From Tetracladium setigerum (taxonomy: Eukaryota > Ascomycota > Leotiomycetes > Helotiales): a stretch of 64,000 nt of DNA. The DNA lies in the NCBI GenBank assembly GCA_031472005.1, contig PZJY01000007.1, forward strand, positions 992,001-1,056,000, written 5' to 3'. The notes beneath the pieces are model-generated. The model was not told where the DNA came from. It did not search any database and saw only the letters and a list, made by a program, of their open reading frames with translations. Both the position numbers and the translations under genes were made by a program. Positions 35,204-45,331 of the stretch are shown here, piece after piece (position 1 is the stretch's first letter; every line of letters starts with the position of its first letter).

Positions 35204-35948
35204 AGAAGGTGTTTTAGTATCATGCATTTTTCGGTCGGTAGGCATGGAGGGAGGGTGGAGTTATGGCTATTGATACTGGCTTGGTATGGAATTGCGAGCA
35301 TGGAATATGGAGTTGCATTGCACTAGGTGTTATTGAATGCGGGCGAGACAGGCTAGATATCCTATGCTTAGCTGACTGACAATTGAGAATTCTTACATTA
35401 TTTGCTGGATCAATGAGGCATGGTGCTACACAACGAAAACAGATGTGACCAGTGAGCAGAAACAGAACGACATACACAGAACCAAACATGGAAGCATGAT
35501 ACATTGCAACTCTCACAGCGCGATACAGGCAAGCCAGATCGTACATGCATATATTCACTGGATAAATAAATCTATGGCGGCACCATCATGTAAACATCCG
35601 TAATTGATAGAAAAGTTTCATCTTTCTCGAACAAACATAATTCATCATAAATCACACCGAGACGCCTTGATATTTCCCTGGTCTAACCTCACCTGACTCC
35701 AGTGATCTGTTTTTTGGTATTAGGATGGAATGTCCTATTTTCCCTGTGGCTCCTTTTCCGAATTTCTTCAACAGGGCGATAATGTCTGTGGTCTGACGTT
35801 TATAAATTGAGAGAGATAGGCTGGTGTTTTAACCTAGCAACTCATGGTGAGTATCTAGCTGCACTGGCAATTCGCAATGTGTCGAGAGTGATAACGAGGG
35901 ACACTAGTTATGTCATAATCCAGAGATCGCGACATAGCAGAACTCCGC
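35204..35948. other. convergent intergenic region, POL4 / Zn2Cys6 factor
   Basis: 0.75 kb, probably both 3' UTRs. No credible ORF or RNA recognised. Confidence 0.35.
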
Positions 35949-38739
35949 TCAGAGCTTAATGGTGTTCTCATACCCAGCAGCCGATAGATTCATAAAATTG
36001 TCTATCTCATTCAACCCGTCCGTCTCGAGACTTTGCATCAACTCTATCTGTTGTTCCTGGCTCAAGCTTCCCTGGCGCATATGTGTGTCATAATTTATAT
36101 CACCAAATGCGGTGCTACTACCGAAGGAGTACGGGGCGGACTGGACGAAATATGATGGATCTGCGATCATGGGCTGTTGTTGATGATAATGATGCTGCTG
36201 TTGGTGGTGATGCTGCATTCCTTGTGGTGGTGGTGGTGGTGGAGCGTGCATATGTGATGGCATGTGCGGGTGGTGCATGGGAGGTGGCATATTGTTCGGA
36301 ACCCAAGTGTTTGGAAGAGATTGGGTTTGTGTGAAATCTGGTGGGAAGTAGCTGAACCTTCTGTCTGTTTGCATACTCGAAGGGCCCACAAAGATGGAAT
36401 TCGATCGAAAAGAGGGTGGAGGGGGCGGGCCAGCTTGGACAGCATTGAAATCGTAATGTATTTGTTCTGCAGATTGATCAAATACATAGCTAAATTGGGG
36501 CGCTGGCGAATGGAAAGATGTCTGGGAATGGGCCGTTGTGGCGCTTGAGTGTTCAGATGCAGAAGGAGAATTGGTGTCCGTGAGAGAAGATGGGGAGTTC
36601 GCAGAGAGCGAAGAAGACGGATGTGAGCCTCCCGTATCATAACTTCGTAGACATGCTTTGGCCAACTTTGCATAAAGTTCCGAAGCAACTGCCGTTCCTG
36701 GCCAACGTTCTCTGCATTTCTTAATGGTATCAAGTGACATATCGATCAGCTCTTCGAGCTCTTCCTTCCCATGAGCGGAGCGAATTTCCGGATATGATAT
36801 CGACCACAGAATGGTGTTCAGGGCTTGGAAGACGGTAAGAAGGAAAATCCAGGTGATATCGATCATGGCAGTCGACATCTGTTTGTTCTGAGACTTGATA
36901 TTCACGGCAGACGCATCAAAGCACCTCATAGCGGAACGAGCGGAAGGTTTAGGAACCTGTGGTGATGGTCGCAGAAGCATGACGATCATGGTGTTGTATC
37001 TACCGATGAACCTATACATCTTGTTAGTACGTCTTGTACGACACAACTGAACGGGGCGTACCACGGTTGACTCCAGATTGGAGATTGGGGACATCTATCA
37101 ACCCAATCCTGCAACTTCTGCTCCATTTGCTTATACCACGGATGATCTTCATTCTTCGGTTCATGGCGCTTCTTCTGATAAAGAACCCTTCTTATTTCGG
37201 CTTGCAATAATCTCATACGGAGAAAATGGATTGCAACCGTCTTTTTTTCTGATACGGGACCAGGGAGTATGCCGTCGGCAGTAATGTAATCATCATCCAC
37301 AGCTTCAAAGAATCCGACATTGATATGATCCTGTCCAGTAGCAAAGCCGTTTGGGCGACCCATGCTATGGGCCAAGCCAAACTCCATGGAAAGAACAATC
37401 CATGACAGTCGTCGCCTCAAATCTAATTGAACAGGATTGATAAGTCCGATAGAGACCCCAGCAGTGATGGTTTTCTCTTCTGTCAGTCCAAGTTGTTGAC
37501 AGAGCCTTGTGGCCAATCCCACAATGTAGTAGATTGCGGTCCGGGTTGGGGTGAGAAGCGAGTACTGTGCAACCAGGACCAGGCACTGAAGGGTTTTGAC
37601 ATCTTTGGGCCGAATCACCTCTTCCATATAGGCCATGGCCGCAAGATAGTAGGAATCTGCCAAGCCAGCATATTGTGTGTCTAGCTTCTGCATGCTAATG
37701 GCAAGCACCATTCGAAGCACGAAATTTTGGTACGGATCGACACTTCCATCATAGACTTCTTGGAGATCTTTGGCAAAAGAGGGTTCATGCAAAGTGGGCG
37801 TAAGATATTGAGCTACAGAGAGTTAGCATTGGTATTACGAGGAAAGCTCGTTTTGAAGGTCTGATAGAGGTCCAATGCTTAGAAGCTAGATTCTCAAGAC
37901 CAAGTCTCTGAAATAGCGGAAAGAAAATGCAACAATTTAAGGACCCCCATTCCTTCATTCAAAAGGAGATCAAGACCCAGTCGTTTCTCTGCACTTTCCA
38001 AAAGCCCCATACTGATTGACGGAAACTAACCTTTTTGGTTAAACACCTCTATCAACTTGTCTGTTACCAAACGACTCGGTAACGTTTGTGCCGGAACGGC
38101 ACTTATCATTGGATATGACTTCTTCCTCTCCGTGGCGGCCTCTGGTGACTGTACTGGAGTTCGACGCGTCCGGACTTCGGGTACCAATTCTCGTATTGTC
38201 CTTGTGTCCGTATATTTCTTCGCTTCTTCCATCACTAACCTCGTCATCGCAATGCCACTGGATGGACCTAGAAACCTCGGTGTCTCGTCATTCTCGCCCA
38301 GCCGTATCAGGCCTCCTGGGCGCACAATATCCTCTGTGTTTTTGGGAAAACCTTCCTCCTCCGTGAACTGACTGAGTTCTGCCTCTAGAGCCCGCACCTT
38401 GTCTTGGAGCCGGATAACATACGTCCTTGAGATTTTCTTCCCTTTCGTTGTATCGTAGTATTCGCATATGGCACCAGCTCTCTCGCAGGGAAGGCATCGC
38501 GGAAGGTTGGGGTCACATCTCGTCTTTCTCTACTGAATATCAGTACCAGGATTGACGGAGTAAGGCACCGGAACACTACAGACCTGGCGACACCTGCAAC
38601 AGGCTGTCAAAGTGTGTGCGATTCTGGGAGAATGATCATCACTCTCGTGGCTGCTTTCCCTTATGCCGCGCATGGATTTTGTATCTCGAGCCTTGTTCGA
38701 AGTGCTCTGAGCAAGGTTGAAGAAGTCTCCTCCGTCCAT
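35949..38739 (-). CDS. Zn2Cys6 (Gal4-type) transcription factor 1
   Basis: Fungal-specific nuclear regulator that binds CGG-type half sites. Model of 822 residues, introns 37012-37061, 37813-38030 and 38530-38583; the exons sum to a multiple of three. The zinc cluster ACCRCRQRKTRC...RCLPC...C (C-X2-C-X6-C-X6-C-X2-C-X6-C) starts near residue 46 and is split by the first intron. The acceptor is after TTCAGTAG, which keeps QRKTRC intact. It is followed by the coiled-coil RLQDKVRALEAEL, a FLGPSSGIAMTRLVM element, and the fungal_trans domain (LHEPSFAKDL... GLATRLCQQLGLT... LDLRRRLSWIVLSME). The C-terminal third is Ser/Pro/Gln/His-rich, likely an activation region. The start is uncertain: the frame stays open upstream to about 38815 without an ATG, and an extra 5' exon is possible. 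Confidence 0.88.
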
Positions 38740-40385
38740 TGATGAACCTATCTCTCCCCAAGTAAATGCAAAGTAGGGGCTGGTATAATAGTTTCCCAAA
38801 TCACCATCGTCGAAAGCTGTGGTTGAATATCAAGAGATGATGTATCGATATCCCAGTGACAACGCTTAAGGGATGGGAACTCGAGAGATTGTGCCTTGGT
38901 TTCTGCTCAAAAACTCGGCTGGACAAGGGTTTCGAGTGCTGGGTCAGTAGGCCATGATCCAGGAGCTTAGATGGGAGGGTTGGAGTGGTCCTGGACTTTG
39001 TGTCTGAATTGTATGTATCTGTGGAGAGATGAACTCGGGGATCTCTCTGGCACCACACCACCCCGCCGAGTCTGGATCCTGTCTGTCCTGGGATTCAAGA
39101 TCCACTTCCTGATATGGAAAGTCGCAATACAATATCTGGTCAGCGACCCGTTGAGAGATGCCAGGAGTGTTTAGATGGCAACAGGAGGATGTAGAAATAC
39201 AAGGCTTTCTCAGTGGACGGGTCTTTAAGTCCCTTGTACGACAACAAGCAGAGAATGAGGTCAAACAATCAATCCCCCGTCATGTTGACCCTACAGTACT
39301 TACCAATCTATGCTGGTGGAGCGCTTCCACAACGGCAGTAGTGCCGCCTGCTGTAGTGCATCTAGGACTTGGCAGATCTGTCTTTGACATCTCGACAGAT
39401 TACGAGATCATATCCGGAGGACTGTACTGTACTATACTATACAATATATATATGCCAGAATATACAACAACTGCTACATATTCCTTCTGCTTCATTCTCT
39501 TTAAATCCCTCCCTCGCTCCCCCTCTCTCCCTGTCTCCCTCCCTCTGTCAGATTCGGTTGGTTATATCTCAATATCCCAGCTCACAACTCTGTGCTGGCC
39601 GGCTGACTTTGTTTTGGGAGCCGGATATGGTCTTAGCAGGTGTCTACGCGGCTAATGGGGCCAATGGCAGCGAATAGAGTCCGTGAGGTTGCATGAAACA
39701 TATATTCCACTACACTCACCCATTAGGCTTCCTTCCCAACTTCAATCACATCCATATCTTCTGGTTCTGTGGCAAAGGAAAGCGATCCCTCGGAGGAAGT
39801 TCCGTCGTATTTCGCTCCGAATTTTTCAGCACTCGATCCTCGCTTGTCGTTGAAACTCCCGCTCAACAGCCATCTGGAAAAGACGGCAATAATCCAACCA
39901 CACGACTTGGTGCGCAACCCCAAGACTACGAATTGAGTATTATCAAATCAAAGCGTGCGATAGATTTCACTCGGAACAGTCGCTGGACTGAGCGGGTGTT
40001 GAACAAGGCTTTTACCCGAGTTGTATTCTGGTGAGTTTCCAGGACTTCTCTGTGTCAAACTCCTTGCCACCAAAGAACTATTCTTGGACGGTTTCAACGT
40101 TTTAAATCGTCACCTGCGTTGGATATCGCTGCTAAGTATTTCCAAATCGATACGTGCAATCTCAATATCCTTTTCACCTGGTATTGGCCTCCGGAAATTG
40201 GGGGCCCTTTCACTTTCCGCAAATCTACGCTAGCATATCCCCCGAATGCCACTCCCGCATACCGTACCTGTCAGCCACAGAGTATTGATACAGTTCATTA
40301 GATATAATTCATCATCTTTTACCGTTCGTTTGCTAAACCTGTGCTAGTTTACACGATAAAATTCCGGGTTTCAACAACCAGAACA
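38740..40385. promoter_or_regulatory. 1.6-kb divergent region between two Zn2Cys6 factors
   Basis: No convincing gene. It contains a run of ACTGTACTATACTATAC then TATATATAT at about 39420-39450, a CCCTC-rich pyrimidine block at 39508-39545, and scattered CCGGA/TCCGG elements (near 39414, 39602, 39626 and 40192) of the kind bound by zinc-cluster factors. A 165-codon plus-strand ORF (39158-39655) covers low-complexity sequence and was not accepted. Confidence 0.35.
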
Positions 40386-42773
40386 ATGCACCGTTCAGGG
40401 CCAAGTGCAGCGGACACACCATTATTAAGAGTCTCTAGGCCAGTTTCTGCGTGCTCACGATGTACGTACTTTCTCTCCTAATCAGGCCCTTTAGTTCTGA
40501 CGTTCGGACAGGTAGATCAGCAAAAATAAAAGTTAGCAACACTTATTACCCCAAAGAGAATAAGTAAAGACCCCATACTGACTCAAGAAAGTGTGATGGC
40601 AAGCTGCCAGCCTGTACAGCGTGTGAGAAGTGTATGTTGGCTGAATTCCTGGCACCCTAATACCAAGCTCTTTCCATGCTGATTTACATTTTCAGCTTCC
40701 CGCGCCGGCGAGTGTTCTTCTGTAAGTCCAAGGCCCCAGAAAACTTATTTGCATAGACACAGAAATCTCCATAGCCCGTGAAATGATCCAGTCAGTTTTC
40801 CCGTGGGCTTGCTAACATACTACGCAAAACAGGCAAATGATCAATTCGCAAAGGGTAAAGAGAGAAGGTTAGTCCTGTTCATATAAGGTCTTATCCATGA
40901 TAGCCCAGGCACCACTAACACTTCCAGCTACGTTGCTTCTCTTGAATCACGAGTCGACAAGCTAGAGAAAAGGATAGCCTACGCTAGATCTCGGAAGGCC
41001 TCTGTTGCCATGCATGATGTTGACGAGCCGACTGAGATCCCGGATCGAAAGGACTCTTTGGCCACCATTCGTGCAGCTATCCACGGAAAAGCTGCGCGGA
41101 GGAGGAAGCAGCGGACGTGAATGAGCTGGTGTCTGACTTTGGTTTTCTGTGAGCAGTAAGTGCTATCTCTGGAGAGCCGCAACTGATTCTTAGTAGGTCC
41201 GTTAACGCTACAACGCGCGATTTCGAAGCATCAACTACGAACATGACTTTTGGGCGCCTCATTCTCGCAGCAACAAATAATGAAGCAGTCCCAACGTCAA
41301 CGCCTTTCCGCTTGCCGCCCCGGACAGCAGCAATGTCGCTCGTACAATATTATCTTGACAACATCTTTCCCCTATTTCCAGCCTTTTCCGAGACCGCTTT
41401 ATTCAATGCGCTGGATGCAGTATACCAAGAAAATGGTCGTCCCGTCACGAATTTTGAGCACTGGTTACTATACATGGCACTGGCAATAGGATCAACTGGT
41501 CAATCTAGAAGCAACAAAGATGATTTCTACACAAATGGTCTGATGTGGGTCGGACGAGCTTTGCAATATGCCGACAAAGTCCTCATGCCTGGATATGTGT
41601 CTCAGATACAGGCTTTAGTGCTACTCGTCCAATATTCGATGCTGGATCCTGCTCATTTTGATAGCTGGCAATTGATAGGGTTTACATGTCGTGCAGTGGT
41701 GGATCTCGGATTCCATCAGGACCCTCCAAAGGAACAACAAACGGACAAGAAGCTTTTGGAGACGAGGCGGAAACTGTTTTACTGTGTCTATTCTCTCGAT
41801 AGGTAAGCTGTACCCGACCAATCTTAGCCACTAGCTTATGCAACACAGATCGATAAGTATGGTTCATGCCAGAGCATTCTCATTCACAGATGATTCGATG
41901 AGTGTTTCCTACCCCTCTGCAGCAGGAGTTACAAATGCATCAGCAATTGGGAATCCCTTGACTGGGCCTCACTCTCTCGAAAGTGCTCTGCTTCTGTTTC
42001 AATTACGATATACACAGTCATGTTGGTACCAAGAATTGTTCCAGTCGAGCCGAGATCCATTGCAAAACTCTTCCGTATATCTTTGGCAGATTTTCAATGA
42101 GATGCGAGACTGGTCTGAGTCTGTAGAGTCAGAAACTTTGCCTCTCGCTTTCAAAGACTTCTTCGATCTCGAACTACTGTACAGCTATGTATACTGTTTG
42201 GCGCCGTCTTGCAGAGTACAGGCTGTCTCGGCCTACGGCAAAACATTGATATTCGAGTACAGTATTGCATATATGCAGAAGTTATTCCCTATCAGCAAAG
42301 ACCCGATAAATAAGGCATTCTATACTTATCATGAGGCTCTACGAGTATACTTCGTTGGCAGTCAATTCATTACGGTTCTCACGGCGAGTCAAGATCAGGA
42401 CCAACTCTTGAGTGGTGTTGTTCCTTACGTCGCAGTCATGCCAGGATCGCCTCCACCGCCACCATTACCCCCTAGCAATAGTGGATCAGACAATATTGAC
42501 AGAAGCATCAATTGTATGACGCATATCCGAGAAACTCTTAAGACTTTTGGGCATCGATGGGAGGACGCCAAGACCTTACTGAGAAGTTTCGAAAGCCAAG
42601 CAGAACCACTTCTCGCGGCTTTACAGCAAAGAAAAAAACCTTTTGATGGGAACGCAGTGTCCAACACCACTCCTCCACCATTTAGACCGCAGTCGAGCTT
42701 TGAGCTTGTTGGGGGTGCCAGCGGGGATGAGTGGCAGAACATGGGATCTGCATTCGTAAACAACGTAAACTAA
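40386..42773 (+). CDS. Zn2Cys6 (Gal4-type) transcription factor 2 (one apparent frame break)
   Basis: Nuclear regulator with an unusually fragmented 5' end. Exons read as 40386-40461, 40512-40531, 40592-40631, 40696-40721, 40833-40867, 40928-41148, 41197-41802 and 41849-42773. The zinc cluster is built across four exons: ACSRC / RSAKIK / CDGKLPACTACEK / SSRAGEC. The second exon is only 20 nt. Then ANDQFAKGKERSYVASLESRVDKLEKRI (linker and coiled coil) and the fungal_trans domain (LVQYYLDNIFPLFPAF, HWLLYMALAIGSTGQS, SWQLIGFTCRAVVDLGFHQ, RRKLFYCVYSLDR). The frame breaks in GGAGG at about 41098-41105: RAAIHGKAARRR must shift to EAADVNELVSDFGFL. One extra base gives 650 codons exactly. Target genes unknown. 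Confidence 0.87.
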
Positions 42774-43224
42774 AATCCTGGGAGCGGGCTGGGTAAACAG
42801 GCGCGAGGTTTGTAGTTATGAGATATCCAAATAAGCCTCTTTTTGTCATTCGTGACCCCGGATTTTGCGTTCATAGACTGTGATGCATACATTTACTATG
42901 GCAAGAGCAGTTGCACCTGCCAAAAAATTGGAGAGTTGGGGGTTTGCCTCTAGTCTGATCAGTTGCCCGAGTCGCAACTTCTGTGATCTTCTGCATCTCA
43001 GTTCCGTAAATTTATCCTCCCGCCAATTGCTTCTTCTCTTGTTCATGTAACTTGCAACGATTTTCAACGGCCCGTTTATCCAATAATTTCATCATTAAGT
43101 CACACTACTTCTTTATAACTATACCAACCCTTCTTCACAGCCAGCCACTTTGGCATCAACAGTGGTATATCCCATCTCCTCAGATCTTCTTCGTGCTCTT
43201 CTAATACCAAGATAGATTGTTATC
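42774..43224. other. intergenic region between TF2 and the Cys-repeat membrane protein gene
   Basis: 451 bp containing the TF2 3' UTR and the promoter of the next gene, which is in the same direction. No ORF of note. Confidence 0.35.
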
Positions 43225-44869
43225 ATGGAACGACTTCCTCGCAGGCACCTGGTCGCCAAGCTAGTAGTACTCACGAGCTTTGTACTCTACTCCCTCTATA
43301 CCGCCACCGCTACTTCCTACCAGTCGAACGATTACCCTTCGCTCAACCGACATGCCGATAGCCACGTCACGAAAGTTCACTCCATTGCGGATGCCATACC
43401 GGTCTCCTCCATTGACAGTCAATACCGTCAGATGAAGGGTGGGGTTGATGTTGCTAAACTTCTGCTTCACCCCCTTCGTCAACGGTCACTGACCCCACGA
43501 GAGGAGCAAGAAGATGCGTCATTCGGAGATCCGTACGAGAAGCTGGCGAGTCACCTCCGGCCAGTCCCGAAGGTCTACTCAACAACCTTAGTGTTGCCCG
43601 AAACATGACCATGGAAGAATGCTTGTATATCTGGGGGTCTGCCATTTGCAAGCAACATCCACAGCCAATGTTGAAAAACAATGCTTTCAATGACACGGCT
43701 AAATTCACAATCGATGACTGTCGAAAGATCTGGGGGCACATGGTGTGTGAGCGTTTGTTCCTGTTAGTTGATCTTACGGAGTTTCTGGAAGCCTCCAACG
43801 AACTGGATAAATTTCTCTATACCAACGAGGCTGATGACAAGGATGACGACTTTACCAAGGACGACTGCCTGTTACTCTGGGAGCCTCCCATATGTGATGC
43901 TATCTTCAAAATCTGGACGGACAACGAAAAACGGCATATCACCGCTCACAGTCAGGAGCCTCGTGGCCAAAGAGGGCATTGTAAAAAGAGGCCTTATTCT
44001 CCTCTTTGTCGAAGCAGGAAGGTGAAACCTACAAACACTGTCAACCATTCCACCAGGAGGTTTGGATCTGCCAAACATCTGGAATATCCACGATGGGAAA
44101 ACTCTACCGACGTGACTGGCAAATGCGAACCTGTGGATCATGACAAGTTTATTCATATGAGTATCGACGACGGCATGCACAACCAATGCCCACCCAAAAG
44201 TCGCATCCACCGGACGTGGATCGATCTAGTGCTCCCGCCACATGAATGTGACAATTACAGAGCAAGTCTATCAGACTTTAAGAAATGCCTCTCTGTCTCC
44301 AATGTCGTATCACCATCGGCAATTGTGGCATATGTTGTCATTGGCATTGTTAGCACCTGTTCACTCGGTTTGTTAGTGTTGGCTTGCATTCGCCGCAGGA
44401 GACGAAGTCTATCACCGCTTCATAAGGATGTGGATCGTCTTGGAGCGAATTCGGGCCCAAAACAATACGGTGAAACAAGAACCATTGACTCTGATAGACC
44501 GTACTCCAGACGATATAGTGATACTGTGCCATATCAGGGTGCCTTCGCAACATTGGATGGAGCGAATGATGGTTGGACTAAATGGATACTCGGGAGAGGC
44601 CACAATGAGGTATGCTCTTCTATTTCCCCTGGTAACAGTAACTCGAAGCTGGAAACGGTTACTGATAGTTCATGCCCCTACAACAGAAAAGCCGTGTTTC
44701 CCAACCACGTCCGGTTCCGGCTCCTCGAATTCCGTCGTTGAGACTCCCGAAGCCAACATTTGCTACAGTGCGCAAAGTCAGTGGGCTTGAGCCTGACAAC
44801 TACACCAAGCAGAAGTCACGCCCTTCGAAGGGAACTTCAAGACTGTTGAGATGGGGCTCCAACTTCTAA
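43225..44869 (+). CDS. predicted type I membrane protein with three C-x2-[IL]-W-x3-[IV]-C repeats
   Basis: I do not recognise the family. Model of 508 residues, introns 43533-43591 and 44610-44668 (59 bp each; GTACGA...CTCAAC...TTAG and GTATGC...CTGAT...TAG), exons in phase. N-terminal signal peptide (LVVLTSFVLYSLYTATA). The lumenal/extracellular part has three similar units: TMEECLYIWGSAIC (C113-C122), TIDDCRKIWGHMVC (C146-C155) and TKDDCLLLWEPPIC (C195-C204). Next are a basic Cys-containing stretch and further cysteines (KCEPVD, NQCPP, HECDNY). One membrane helix lies at about 345-369 (AIVAYVVIGIVSTCSLGLLVLA), followed by the stop-transfer RRRRR and a Ser/Pro/Lys-rich cytoplasmic tail ending in RLLRWGSNF. 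Without the introns the gene would look like two overlapping ORFs in different frames. Receptor or adhesin roles are guesses. Confidence 0.7.
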
Positions 44870-45331
44870 ATTATGATTCGAGTTTTTATGCCAGTGTGTA
44901 GCTCATTCTGGTTGGGTTTCTGTTGTGTTGTTAGAAGAACGAGCCTGGAATTTATGATACTGTGCTGTTGAAGTGGAAAGGAGAAGATGGTATAAATACC
45001 TGATTAATGCTATGAATTAAGCCCAATGCCCCACATGTTTTCACTGTAATTTTCTTCTTTCAAATAGGTACTTAAGCATATTCATCGCAATTGGGCCAAC
45101 TTTGCTTTGCCAGAGCCGCCTAATGATGCTCATGTAAGATCTAGCTTAGAACTTGTGATATATATAGATGGACAACACAACTTCAACTATTAGCTTTACC
45201 TAAATTCATGCCAAGCAACCACTGAAGTCGAAACTCCTCCACAAAATAAATGTGTCTATCCATTTAGCGTATCCGTGCATGACGTCGAATATGGATATAG
45301 TGAAGCAGTCAGATAGGTGCAGCACTCCAAA
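44870..45331. other. convergent intergenic region
   Basis: 462 bp between convergent stops; AT-rich, no ORF or RNA recognised. Confidence 0.35.

Noticed and set aside
39158..39655. 165-codon plus-strand ORF between the two Zn2Cys6 factors
   Set aside because: The second half is translated microsatellite (CCCTC, TATATA). The first half overlaps other ORFs and has no conserved features.
43533..43608. Apparent frameshift splitting the Cys-repeat membrane protein into two ORFs
   Set aside because: A 59-bp intron with CTCAAC branch and TTAG acceptor joins the two frames in phase, and a second 59-bp intron explains the 3' frame change. No base loss is needed.
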